Assembly: GCF_004138105.1 (NCBI RefSeq)
Contig: NZ_RXHQ01000001.1
Coordinates: forward strand, 62,001-126,000
Direction of reading: 5' to 3'
DNA: 64,000 nt
Source: Xylanivirga thermophila
GTDB taxonomy: Bacteria; Bacillota; Clostridia; Caldicoprobacterales; Xylanivirgaceae
Shown here: positions 41,695 to 50,401 of the stretch, one piece after another
How positions within the stretch are numbered: the first letter of the stretch is position 1
Layout: the number at the start of each line of letters is the position of its first letter
Made by a program: the position numbers and the translations under genes
Notes under the pieces: model-generated
Databases searched by the model: none
Seen by the model: only the letters and a program-made list of their open reading frames with translations
What the model was told of the DNA's origin: nothing

Positions 41695-43161
41695 ATGGAA
41701 CTTTATAAATTGACTATTCATGAAGCAAAAGATCTACTTGCTAAAAAAGAAATAAGTGCTAGTGAACTTACTAAATCAACAATTGATCGTATACAAGCGG
41801 TAGAGAACAAGATAAATGCATTTATAACATTAAACTTCGATGAAGCATTGAATCAGGCTAAAGAGGTGGACAAGGCTATACATGAAGGAAGTGAACTCCC
41901 GCCACTTGCCGGTATTCCCATGGCATTGAAGGATAACATGTGTACATTGGGGATAAAGACCACCTGTGCATCTAAAATGCTGGAGAATTTTGTACCTCCT
42001 TATGATGCTACAGTAGCAAAGCGTTTAAAAGAACAGAAGAGCATACTGCTTGGGAAACTTAATATGGATGAATTTGCCATGGGCTCATCTACAGAAAATT
42101 CTGCATTTAAAAAGACATGTAACCCATGGGATATAACCAGGGTTCCTGGTGGATCAAGTGGTGGCTCTGCTGCATCGGTCATAGCAGATCAGGCCTTCTT
42201 TTCCCTAGGTTCGGATACTGGTGGTTCTATTAGACAGCCTGCTTCTTTCTGTGGATTGGTAGGGTTTAAGCCTACATATGGTGCTGTGTCCAGATATGGA
42301 TTGATAGCATTTGCTTCGTCTCTAGATCAAATAGGACCGTTTACAAAGGATGTGACAGACTGTGCATTAGTCTTAAACGCCATAACTGGACATGATCATA
42401 TGGATGCTACATCGGCAAATATTGATTATCCGGATTACACTAAGGCGTTAAAGGATGATGTAAAGGGATGGAAAATAGGTGTTCCTAAAGAGTATTTTGG
42501 TGAAGGCCTAGATCCCGAGATAAAAAAAGCAATTGAAAAGGCTATAGCTACATTTGAAAGTCTAGGTGCAGAGATAGAGGAGATATCCCTTCCCCATACT
42601 GAATACGCACTATCAGTCTATTATATACTTGCTTGTGCTGAGGCAAGTTCCAACCTAGCCAGATACGATGGTGTAAAATATGGATATCGTGCTTCAGAGT
42701 ATGATGACCTGGATAGTTTGTATAAAAACACTAGGACGCAAGGCTTTGGCCCTGAAGTAAAACGCAGGATAATGCTTGGCAACTATGCCCTTAGCTCTGG
42801 ATATTATGATGCATATTATCTAAAGGCCCTAAAGGTTAGGACACTTATAAAAGAGGATTTTGACAAGGCTTTTAAGAAATATGATATTATACTTTCACCA
42901 ACAAGTCCTACTACAGCATTTACATTTGGTGCAAAGACTGATCCACTACAGATGTATTTGTCAGATGTATATACTATACCTGTAAATATAGCAGGATTAC
43001 CAGGTATGTCCATGCCCTGTGGATTTGACAGCAGGGGTCTTCCTATAGGGATGCAACTTATTGGAAAGGCATTTGAAGAGGATAAATTACTTCAAGCGGC
43101 ATATACATTTGAACAAAATACTGATTATCACATAAAGAAACCTGCTGTGAACTGGGGGTAA
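41695..43161 (+). CDS. gatA: Amidotransferase subunit A (glutaminase)
   Basis: This 488-residue amidase-signature enzyme frees ammonia from glutamine. The catalytic Lys is in MALKDNMC, and the cis-Ser/Ser pair is in [11 protein letters not shown] followed by [28 protein letters not shown] and the C-terminal [11 protein letters not shown] are also as expected. Length is standard. GGAGGG precedes the ATG. It is followed after 6 bases by a second gatB, and is the only gatA in the window. Confidence 0.96.
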   Translation: MELYKLTIHEAKDLLAKKEISASELTKSTIDRIQAVENKINAFITLNFDEALNQAKEVDKAIHEGSELPPLAGIPMALKDNMCTLGIKTTCASKMLENFVPPYDATVAKRLKEQKSILLGKLNMDEFAMGSSTENSAFKKTCNPWDITRVPGGSSGGSAASVIADQAFFSLGSDTGGSIRQPASFCGLVGFKPTYGAVSRYGLIAFASSLDQIGPFTKDVTDCALVLNAITGHDHMDATSANIDYPDYTKALKDDVKGWKIGVPKEYFGEGLDPEIKKAIEKAIATFESLGAEIEEISLPHTEYALSVYYILACAEASSNLARYDGVKYGYRASEYDDLDSLYKNTRTQGFGPEVKRRIMLGNYALSSGYYDAYYLKALKVRTLIKEDFDKAFKKYDIILSPTSPTTAFTFGAKTDPLQMYLSDVYTIPVNIAGLPGMSMPCGFDSRGLPIGMQLIGKAFEEDKLLQAAYTFEQNTDYHIKKPAVNWG

Positions 43162-43167
43162 TATATA

Positions 43168-44598
43168 ATGAATTATGAATCGGTAATAGGATTGGAAGTG
43201 CATGCAGAGCTTAGTACCAATACAAAGTTATTTTGTGGATGTGCTGCAAATTTTACAAGGGATTCGAACAGCCATTGTTGTCCTGGTTGTATAGCGATGC
43301 CAGGTACACTTCCTGTGATCAATAAAAATGCGGTGGAGTATACTGTAAAGGCTGGACTTGCATTAAACTGTAATATTTCAGAGTATAGTAAAATAGATAG
43401 GAAACACTATTTTTACCCTGATTTAGCCAAGGCATATCAGGATTCCCAATATGATTTTGCCCTATGTAAAGATGGATATTTGGATATAGATGTGGATGGG
43501 GAAATTCGCAGGATACGCATAAGGCAAATCCATCTTGAAGAGGATGCGGGAAAGCTTATTCATGACCAATGGGATATGGGTACTATGGTGGATTATAATA
43601 GGGCAGGTGTACCCCTAATAGAGATAGTATCACAACCTGACTTGCGCTCAGCAGAAGAGGCGAGGATATTCCTTGAAAAGATAAAGTCCATACTTGAATA
43701 TATAGAAGTATCGGATTGTAAAATGGAGGAAGGTTCTCTAAGATGCGATGTTAACGTGTCCATAATGCCAGAAGGTTCAACTGAGTTTGGTGTGCGTACC
43801 GAGATGAAGAATATAAACTCATTTAGGGCCACATATAGGGCTATACAGTATGAGATAGATAGACAGATAAGCATACTAGAGGAAGGCGGTCAGGTGATTA
43901 GAGAAACTAGAAGATGGGATGATATTCTAGGTAAGAGCTTTTCCATGCGATCAAAGGAAGAGGCGGATGACTATAGATATTTCCCAGATGCAGATCTGCC
44001 TCCCATAATAATGGATAGGGCATGGGTGGAAAAATTGAAAGGAGAATTGCCCGAACTTCCAGATGATAAAAAGATGCGTTATGTAGATGAGTACGGCCTG
44101 CCAGAGTATGATGCAGGGGTACTTACATCCTCAAAGGAAGTTGCAAGATTCTTTGAAGAAACAGTAAAACTGTATGACAACCCAAAGACAGTGAGTAACT
44201 GGGTAATGGGTGATCTATTGAGACTATTAAAGGACAGGGGTATAGAGATGGCGGAAGTAAAGATTACCCCAGAGGGCCTTATAGATCTTATAAAATTGGT
44301 GGACAAGGGAGTTATAAGCATATCCATCGGTAAGACGGTATTTGAAGAGATGTTTGATACTGGAAAGGATGCAGAGACCATAGTTGATGAAAAAGGTCTT
44401 AAACAGATATCAGATGAAGGTGCATTGAGGGAAATAGTAAAAGATGTATTATCAAACAATCCAAAGTCCATAGAGGATTATAAAGCAGGTAAGAAAAAGG
44501 CTATGGGCTATTTGGTAGGACAGACTATGAAGGCTACAAAGGGTAAGGCAAACCCGCAAATGGTAAATAAAATACTCAAGGAAGAATTGAACAAATAA
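43168..44598 (+). CDS. gatB: Asp-tRNA(Asn)/Glu-tRNA(Gln) amidotransferase subunit B, copy 2
   Basis: This 476-residue second GatB keeps the active-site residues of copy 1 ([36 protein letters not shown]) and the zinc Cys residues (CGC and CCPGC). The N-terminal 280 residues have diverged: AYQDSQYDFALCKDG replaces [15 protein letters not shown]. The last 190 residues are identical to copy 1, except for the final few (EELNK against EELDRA). Both copies look functional. The gene is packed against gatA, and its stop codon lies within a 50-bp palindrome. Confidence 0.93.
   Translation: MNYESVIGLEVHAELSTNTKLFCGCAANFTRDSNSHCCPGCIAMPGTLPVINKNAVEYTVKAGLALNCNISEYSKIDRKHYFYPDLAKAYQDSQYDFALCKDGYLDIDVDGEIRRIRIRQIHLEEDAGKLIHDQWDMGTMVDYNRAGVPLIEIVSQPDLRSAEEARIFLEKIKSILEYIEVSDCKMEEGSLRCDVNVSIMPEGSTEFGVRTEMKNINSFRATYRAIQYEIDRQISILEEGGQVIRETRRWDDILGKSFSMRSKEEADDYRYFPDADLPPIIMDRAWVEKLKGELPELPDDKKMRYVDEYGLPEYDAGVLTSSKEVARFFEETVKLYDNPKTVSNWVMGDLLRLLKDRGIEMAEVKITPEGLIDLIKLVDKGVISISIGKTVFEEMFDTGKDAETIVDEKGLKQISDEGALREIVKDVLSNNPKSIEDYKAGKKKAMGYLVGQTMKATKGKANPQMVNKILKEELNK
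44014..44589 (+). repeat. 576-bp 3' segment of gatB copy 2, apparently identical to 40699-41274
   Basis: This is the partner of the repeat at 40699-41274, in direct orientation, with the 2.7-kb gatC-gatA segment and the gatB2 5' part between. Recombination between the two copies would delete gatC and gatA. Confidence 0.92.
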
Positions 44599-44634
44599 AA
44601 AAGGCTAATATTAGCCTTTTTTATTTGTTCAATT
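44585..44634. terminator. 50-bp perfect palindrome: bidirectional terminator over two stop codons
   Basis: The two 25-base arms (44585-44609 and 44610-44634) are exact reverse complements with no spacer; the core is GGCTAATATTAGCC flanked by six As and six Ts. It contains the gatB2 stop and reaches the stop of the opposing gene, and works as a Rho-independent terminator on both strands. Confidence 0.9.
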
Positions 44635-45892
44635 ATGCGTGAAGTATGCGCATCACTAGGTCTAGTAAAAATTGATATTCAGAGGTTAATGTATTATTAG
44701 TATTTTCTAGATTGTCAAGCATGGTAGAGCACAGTGACAATATATCACCTATGCAAATGTATTTTGCAATGGGCCATTTGACCACAGGACCTGGAAACTC
44801 TAAAAAGATAGTAGAGGGAAATACTGGAGCAGATCCTGAAAAAGCTATTTGCTCAAAATGATCTTCATTTTTATAATACGATATCATCGTATCATATTTA
44901 TTTTTAAAACGATCAAAAAAGGTATCAAGTATTAAAGTAATATAATTTTTGTCCAGTATTTCTCCAATCTCCCGCCTTTCTTCCTCTCCTTCAGTCCATG
45001 TGTATACAGTATTGAGTCCCCTTATTATAGATTCAAGGTCTAAGGCAGTATATCGAATTCTCCTATCCCTTCCAAAAGTGAAATATCCAATAAACGGATT
45101 ATATGCCATGTTATATAGGTTGTTGAAGATATAAAAAGCCTCTTCATATAAAGTATCTAGCTGTACAATGGGATAGCAGCTAAGGAGGGCGTCTATGGCC
45201 AAAAATTGATCGCTGATAGGTGCTGTGCTATCAATATATGGGTGTTTCCCAAGCAGGCCAAATTTGTTTTTGCAGCTTATTATCTCAAGTGCTATTTTGC
45301 TTACCAATTCATCCTGTGATATCATATTTTTTTGACTGTTATACATTGTTAATGTCTTGGCTATCTGACAGAGTATTGGAATGTCATACTTATCGGGCTG
45401 ATATGCTACTTTTAGCCTATCATAAAGATATTCTGCCCATTCATTTAATTCTGTACTATGGGGGTTTGTTTTTATTACGTTTAAACACCCTTCTAGTACT
45501 GAGGCAATTATATGGGCTGGAATAGGATCTTTGTATATGACCTCCATGCAATATGCCAGTTGTATCTTGGACAGTTTATTAAAATCATTGATTGTGCCCT
45601 GTTCTATGGGCAGTTGATCCAATATATTATTCGATAGTATAGAATATGTTTTTGATAGCAGGGTAATACTACGGCCGGTAGTATATATACAGGGTGCATG
45701 GAGCCCTTTTTGTTTTTTCCATTCAAAGTTGTTATCGGCTATTGGTATAGCCTTTGGGTATAATGCTGCCAAAGGTTTGCCATTTTCATTTGAGTGTGCA
45801 AACTCACATGTGTATCTTTGATTGATAGGTATGCCATTACCTGACAGAAATAATATTGATATCACATGGGATAATACAAAATCCAGAATCAT
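44633..45892 (-). CDS. Hypothetical protein (419 aa), possible alpha-alpha barrel type
   Basis: I do not recognise a family. It is predicted largely helical, with regularly spaced helical pairs (for example EEAFYIFNNLYNMAYNPFIG and LDLESIIRGLNTVYTWTEGE) and a FGRDRRIRYTALD stretch. This suggests an alpha/alpha-toroid or TPR-like fold as in glycoside-hydrolase or squalene-cyclase-like proteins, which is a guess. The N-terminus is hydrophobic (SHVISILFLSGNGIP) but not a clear signal peptide. AGGGAGGT precedes the ATG on the minus strand, so it is a genuine gene. It diverges from the AIR-synthase-like gene and is unrelated in context to gatB. Confidence 0.6.
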   Translation of the reverse strand: MILDFVLSHVISILFLSGNGIPINQRYTCEFAHSNENGKPLAALYPKAIPIADNNFEWKKQKGLHAPCIYTTGRSITLLSKTYSILSNNILDQLPIEQGTINDFNKLSKIQLAYCMEVIYKDPIPAHIIASVLEGCLNVIKTNPHSTELNEWAEYLYDRLKVAYQPDKYDIPILCQIAKTLTMYNSQKNMISQDELVSKIALEIISCKNKFGLLGKHPYIDSTAPISDQFLAIDALLSCYPIVQLDTLYEEAFYIFNNLYNMAYNPFIGYFTFGRDRRIRYTALDLESIIRGLNTVYTWTEGEEERREIGEILDKNYITLILDTFFDRFKNKYDTMISYYKNEDHFEQIAFSGSAPVFPSTIFLEFPGPVVKWPIAKYICIGDILSLCSTMLDNLENTNNTLTSEYQFLLDLVMRILHA

Positions 45893-46011
45893 CTAGGTTC
45901 TACCTCCCTTTATTATCTATTATCATCTTTATGCATAAAGGTTTAAATTTACGCTAAATGATGTTAAAATAACATTTAAAGATTATTTTGTTTATTTAAT
46001 GGAGGCATACT

Positions 46012-46995
46012 GTGGAGATAGGAAAATTATCTAATGAGGAATTGGAAAAGTATGTAATTTCCCAATTTAAAAATATTAGGGAGGATGTTGTAGCAGGACC
46101 TAGAATAGGCAGGGATTGTGGAATAATAGATATGGGTGATGAGTATTGTGTGGTTTCTACAGATCCAATAACAGCGGCTGATGCAAATGCAGGTAAATTG
46201 GCAGTGCATATATCTTGTAACGATATAGCTACTACTGGAGCACAAACGGTAGGTGTTACCATTACCATATTAGCACCTCCCGAAGGCAGTATAGATGATA
46301 TAGAGGATATAATTCATGAAATAAGTGAAACTTGTATTGAATTGGATATAGATGTATTAGGTGGTCATACGGAAATAACAGATAGTGTTAATCGCATACT
46401 TATATCCGTTACAGCCATTGGCAGGGTATCAAAGGACTTATTTGTGCAGCCGTCCGATGCCAAGATTGGAGATTATATATTGATGACCAAGATGGCAGGT
46501 TTGGAGGGGACTGCTATTTTAGCCCATGATCGGGAGGATATGTTGAAAAAATGTTTCGATGATGGGTTTTTGCATAGGGCCAAGCGATGTCTTGAAAGTA
46601 TAAGTGTAGTTCCTGAAGCCCGCATTGCCGCCCGTCTTGGGGCACGAAGTATGCATGATGTGACTGAAGGTGGTGTATTAGGAGCGCTATGGGAACTATC
46701 TGAGACAATGGGCAAGGGAATAGAGGTATATATAGATGATATACCAGTAGCTCATGAAACCAGAGAGGTATGCAAAATACTGAATATAGATCCTCTAAGA
46801 CTTATATCGAGTGGATCAATGTTGATGGTTTCTAATAATCCAGAGCTAATAATAGATGCATTGTCAAAGAAAGGTATACTATGTACGGTTATCGGCAAGG
46901 TAATAGATGATGATACAAAGTGGATGATAATAGGTAATGATAGATACATAATAACTCCTCCTAAATCCGATGAACTATATAAAGTGCTATCATAA
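46012..46995 (+). CDS. AIR synthase-related protein (PurM/HypE/ThiL superfamily)
   Basis: This 327-residue protein has the PurM-like two-domain fold. Visible are the ATP-binding STDPITAADANAGKLAVHISCNDI (shown by STDPIT and HISCNDIAT), VLGGHTEITDSV, HDVTEGGVLGALWELSE and LISSGSMLMVS. It is close to HypE/AIR-synthase-like proteins of Clostridia, but no hyp genes are nearby and it lacks the C-terminal Cys of HypE. It is probably an ATP-dependent enzyme activating an amide or carboxyl; the substrate is unknown. The start is GTG with GGAGG upstream. A dyad TGTTA-aaa-TAACA lies at 45962-45974 in the divergent gap. Confidence 0.78.
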   Translation: MEIGKLSNEELEKYVISQFKNIREDVVAGPRIGRDCGIIDMGDEYCVVSTDPITAADANAGKLAVHISCNDIATTGAQTVGVTITILAPPEGSIDDIEDIIHEISETCIELDIDVLGGHTEITDSVNRILISVTAIGRVSKDLFVQPSDAKIGDYILMTKMAGLEGTAILAHDREDMLKKCFDDGFLHRAKRCLESISVVPEARIAARLGARSMHDVTEGGVLGALWELSETMGKGIEVYIDDIPVAHETREVCKILNIDPLRLISSGSMLMVSNNPELIIDALSKKGILCTVIGKVIDDDTKWMIIGNDRYIITPPKSDELYKVLS

Positions 46996-47048
46996 AAAGG
47001 TCAAATACAGAAAAAAATTAACAAAATGCTTTAAAAATTTAGTGCTTG

Positions 47049-47057
47049 TGCTATAAT
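47049..47057 (+). promoter_or_regulatory. Extended -10 promoter of the yicC operon
   Basis: TGCTATAAT is a perfect extended -10 element 61 bases before the yicC start; the -35 region (CTTTAA, 47029-47034) is weak. It may drive the long yicC-to-priA/def set. Confidence 0.5.
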
Positions 47058-47117
47058 ACTAATGAAAGCTTTGTTTATCTATGTGATTTTGATATATATT
47101 ATGGAGGAAGGTATTTT

Positions 47118-47999
47118 ATGGCTGTAAGTATGACGGGATTTGGCAGAGGGATTATCAATGAGCAAGGGCGCGAGATTAGTGTGGAGATAAAAACACTTAA
47201 TCATCGATTTTTAGATATAAACTTGCGTATACCTAGGAATATATCTTTTGTTGAAGAAAATGTACGTAGTTTGATACAATCCAATCTATCCCGCGGCAGG
47301 GTTGAGGTGTTTGTTGATTATGTAAATACCTCAGAAGATGGTTATCAAGTGGATATAAATGATTCACTTTTAAAAAGCTACCTTGCATCATTTGAACGAT
47401 TGGAACAGGAATATAATATAAGAAATGATATGGCGATGTCTCATATACTAGGCATAGATGATATAATAGTCGTTAATCAGGCACCGGAAGATGAAGAGCT
47501 AATAGGTGATATGGCAAAGCAGGCTACTATGAAGGCCTTGGAATTATTAAAAACTATGCGGAAGGATGAAGGGCATAGACTTCAGCAGGATATATCCATG
47601 AGAGCTGATATGATTTTGGATATGACAATGGAGATAGAAAAGCGTGCGCCATTAGTGGTGGAGGAATACAAAGAGAAATTAGGCCAACGTCTATCGGAGA
47701 TATTAAAGGCAACTCCTGATTTGGACGAGGCAAGATTTAATACTGAAGTGGCGTATTTTGCAGACAGATCAAATATTACAGAAGAGTTGGTACGTTTAGA
47801 TAGTCATATAAATCAGCTAAAGGAAACGCTCGTTTTAGATACGCCCATAGGTCGCAAACTGGATTTTTTAGTCCAAGAGATGAATAGGGAGACTAACACG
47901 ATAGGATCAAAGGCCAATGACCTCGTTATAACAAATTACGTAGTAGAGATGAAAAGTGAGTTGGAAAAAATAAGAGAGCAAATTCAGAATATCGAATAG
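47118..47999 (+). CDS. YicC/YloC-family endoribonuclease
   Basis: This 293-residue protein starts MAVSMTGFGRG, the conserved YicC N-terminus, and continues with KTLNHRFLDINLRIPR. It ends with the conserved block ITEELVRLDSHINQLKE and KLDFLVQEMNRETNTIGSKA. YicC proteins are RNA-cleaving hexamers in E. coli, and a similar role is expected. The ATG at 47118 fits GGAGGAAGG; the frame extends upstream to 47046. It is first in a block with the Bacillus order yloC-remA-gmk-rpoZ-coaBC-priA. Confidence 0.9.
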   Translation: MAVSMTGFGRGIINEQGREISVEIKTLNHRFLDINLRIPRNISFVEENVRSLIQSNLSRGRVEVFVDYVNTSEDGYQVDINDSLLKSYLASFERLEQEYNIRNDMAMSHILGIDDIIVVNQAPEDEELIGDMAKQATMKALELLKTMRKDEGHRLQQDISMRADMILDMTMEIEKRAPLVVEEYKEKLGQRLSEILKATPDLDEARFNTEVAYFADRSNITEELVRLDSHINQLKETLVLDTPIGRKLDFLVQEMNRETNTIGSKANDLVITNYVVEMKSELEKIREQIQNIE

Positions 48000-48038
48000 T
48001 ATAGGCTATTTAAATTTTACATGAAAGGTAGGATGATT

Positions 48039-48308
48039 ATGGGGATAAAATTGATAAACATAGGTTTTGGGAATATCGTTTCAGCGAACAGGTTAGTGGC
48101 AATAGTTAGTCCTGAATCAGCACCGATAAAGCGAATTATACAAGATGCAAGGGATAGGGGTATGCTTATAGATGCCACCTATGGTAGAAGGACTAGGGCA
48201 GTTATAATAACAGACAGTGATCATGTGGTATTATCGGCTGTACAGCCTGAGACGGTGGCTAATAGACTAGATTCTAAGGATTCTCATCTGGGTTTTGATG
48301 AGGAGTAG
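48039..48308 (+). CDS. remA: RemA-family DNA-binding regulator (DUF370)
   Basis: This 89-residue protein begins [18 protein letters not shown] and contains [17 protein letters not shown] and [20 protein letters not shown], the RemA (YlzA) pattern. RemA activates biofilm matrix genes in Bacillus; in Clostridia the target genes are unknown. The ATG at 48039 is chosen from homology and the AAAGGTAGGA site; an in-frame ATG lies 18 bases earlier. It sits between yicC and gmk, its invariant place. Confidence 0.92.
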   Translation: MGIKLINIGFGNIVSANRLVAIVSPESAPIKRIIQDARDRGMLIDATYGRRTRAVIITDSDHVVLSAVQPETVANRLDSKDSHLGFDEE

Positions 48309-48327
48309 TTACCATAAGGAGGAAGGA

Positions 48328-48966
48328 ATGAAGCAGCAGGGACTATTAATAGTTATTTCAGGCCCATCTGGTGCAGGCAAGGGAACGGTGTGTAAGGCTT
48401 TTTTAGAGAGACATCATGAGGTTATGCTGTCCATTTCCGCTACTACCAGATTGCCACGCAAGGGTGAAAAGGAAGGCGTAAACTACTTTTTTAAAGACCA
48501 CGATACCTTCGAGAACATGATAAAAAATGGAGAGCTTTTAGAATATGCCAAATTTGTAGATAATTATTATGGGACACCTAAACATTTTGTCTATGAGCAG
48601 CTGAACATGGGCAGAGATGTGATATTGGAGATAGATATTCAAGGCGCCCTTCAGGTAAAGGAAAGTTTTGGGGATGGAGTATTTATTTTTATACTACCTC
48701 CTTCTATGGAAGAGCTGAAAAGGCGTATAATAGGCAGAGGTACTGAGACGCTTGATGTAATAGAAAAACGTCTAGAAAATGCCAGCAAGGAGATTGGTTT
48801 CCTCGATAAATATGATTATGTGGTAATAAATGACGAGGTGGGAAATGCCGTATCATATATAGAATCCATAGTTACGGCGGAAAAATGTAAAGTAAAGAGG
48901 AATAAGGATATATATAAAAATTTTAGTGGAGGGATGTCATATGATGATAGATCCACCGCTCAATGA
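48328..48966 (+). CDS. gmk: Guanylate kinase
   Basis: This 212-residue enzyme phosphorylates GMP to GDP. The P-loop is SGPSGAGKGT, followed by SATTRLPRKGEKEGVNYFF (GMP binding), EYAKFVDNYYGTP and LEIDIQGALQVK. AAGGAGGAAGG lies just before the ATG at 48328. The 3' end overlaps the rpoZ start by 26 bases, in line with coupled expression. Confidence 0.96.
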   Translation: MKQQGLLIVISGPSGAGKGTVCKAFLERHHEVMLSISATTRLPRKGEKEGVNYFFKDHDTFENMIKNGELLEYAKFVDNYYGTPKHFVYEQLNMGRDVILEIDIQGALQVKESFGDGVFIFILPPSMEELKRRIIGRGTETLDVIEKRLENASKEIGFLDKYDYVVINDEVGNAVSYIESIVTAEKCKVKRNKDIYKNFSGGMSYDDRSTAQ

Positions 48967-49156
48967 GATAATGGAAAAGGTGGACAGCAGATATACCTTA
49001 GTAGTAGAGGTGGCAAAGAGGGCTAGGCAGCTGGTTGCAGGAGAAAAACCTCTAATTGATGTGGAAGATGAATCTGCAAAACCTGTTACTATTGCGGTAC
49101 ATGAAGTAAACTTGGAAAAGATAAAGTACAGAAGTGCAAAAGAGGGAATAAAATGA
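48941..49156 (+). CDS. rpoZ: DNA-directed RNA polymerase omega subunit
   Basis: This 71-residue omega subunit assists RNA polymerase assembly. It carries DPPLNEIMEKVDSRYTLVVE and AKRARQL, the family pattern. The ATG at 48941 fits GGAGGG at 48929-48934, inside the end of gmk. It overlaps coaBC by ATGA. Confidence 0.93.
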   Translation: MMIDPPLNEIMEKVDSRYTLVVEVAKRARQLVAGEKPLIDVEDESAKPVTIAVHEVNLEKIKYRSAKEGIK

Positions 49157-50343
49157 ATGTAGTACTGGGTATAACCGGAGGTATTGCAGCCTATAAGGGA
49201 GCAGAGATAATCAGCAGGCTTAAGAAAAAGGGAATAGATGTAAAAGTTATAATGACTGAAAATGCCAAGCAATTTATATCGCCTCTTACATTGCAGACCC
49301 TATCCGGCTATCCCGTCTATTATGATACATTTAAGCATGCTACTGAAAACTATGAGATAGATCATATATCTCTGGCGAAATGGGCAGATATAATGCTGAT
49401 AGCTCCCGCCACAGCCAATATTATCTCCAAGGTATGCCATGGCATAGCTGATGACCTTTTATCTACTACTATTATGGCTACAAGGGGGCAGGTGGTATTT
49501 GCACCAGCCATGAATACCAATATGTACAAAAATCCCATACTACAGGATAATATAGAGGCTTTAAAAAAACGTGGGTATATGTTTATACCACCTGCAAAGG
49601 GACTACTTGCTTGTGGTGATGTAGGGGAAGGTAGATTGGCGGAGGTAGATGATATAGTAGCTGAAGTAGTTGGACTATTACGCCAAAGGGATGATCTAAA
49701 AGGCACAAAGGTATTGGTAACAGCTGGTCCTACTAGGGAGTATATTGATCCTGTGAGATTTATAAGTAATCCTTCATCTGGTAGGATGGGCTATGCGATA
49801 GCAGATGCATGCAGAAAACGCGGTGCAGAGGTACATTTAATAACAGGGCCTACAAATATAAAAACGCCAGTTGGTGTGCATGTATACCGGGTGGAGACTG
49901 CCTATGAGATGTACGATGCGGTTATGTCGCTATTTGGCCAATGTCAAATAGTGTTTAAGACAGCTGCTGTAGGTGATTATAGACCGGATATGGTGAGCAG
50001 TCAAAAGATAAAAAAGGATGCAGATGACCTTGTAATAAGGTTTGTTAAAAATCCCGATATATTGAAGGAATTGGGCAGACGCAAAAAAAATCAGATACTG
50101 GTGGGCTTTGCAGCAGAGACAGAAAATATAGAGGCATATGCAAACAAGAAACTTAAGGAGAAAAATCTCGATTTTATATTTGTAAATGATGTATCCAAGA
50201 CGGGAGCAGGATTTGCAGGAGATACAAATGGAGGGATACTCCTTTGTGCCGATGGAGATAGACTAGAAATGTCTATAACTAAAAAGGAGATTATAGCTCA
50301 ACGTATATTGGATGTAATAATAGATAGAAAGCTGGACAAATAG
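49153..50343 (+). CDS. coaBC: Bifunctional phosphopantothenoylcysteine decarboxylase / phosphopantothenate-cysteine ligase
   Basis: This 396-residue fusion makes 4'-phosphopantetheine for coenzyme A. The N-terminal CoaC half binds FMN (GITGGIAAYKG, the active His in YEIDHISLAKWAD, APAMNTNMY). The C-terminal CoaB half has TAGPTREYIDPVRFISN and SSGRMGYAIA, then KTAAVGDYRPD. Both halves are complete. The start overlaps rpoZ by four bases. A terminator follows, so priA needs read-through or its own promoter. Confidence 0.95.
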   Translation: MNVVLGITGGIAAYKGAEIISRLKKKGIDVKVIMTENAKQFISPLTLQTLSGYPVYYDTFKHATENYEIDHISLAKWADIMLIAPATANIISKVCHGIADDLLSTTIMATRGQVVFAPAMNTNMYKNPILQDNIEALKKRGYMFIPPAKGLLACGDVGEGRLAEVDDIVAEVVGLLRQRDDLKGTKVLVTAGPTREYIDPVRFISNPSSGRMGYAIADACRKRGAEVHLITGPTNIKTPVGVHVYRVETAYEMYDAVMSLFGQCQIVFKTAAVGDYRPDMVSSQKIKKDADDLVIRFVKNPDILKELGRRKKNQILVGFAAETENIEAYANKKLKEKNLDFIFVNDVSKTGAGFAGDTNGGILLCADGDRLEMSITKKEIIAQRILDVIIDRKLDK

Positions 50344-50372
50344 AAAAGGGTACATAGTACCCTTTTATTTAG
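50344..50372 (+). terminator. Terminator after coaBC
   Basis: AAAGGGTA pairs with TACCCTTT around a CATAG loop, followed by TATTT. The T-run is weak, so partial read-through into priA is likely. Confidence 0.65.
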
Positions 50373-50401
50373 GTTATATGATAATGGGGAGGAAGGCGGT
50401 T

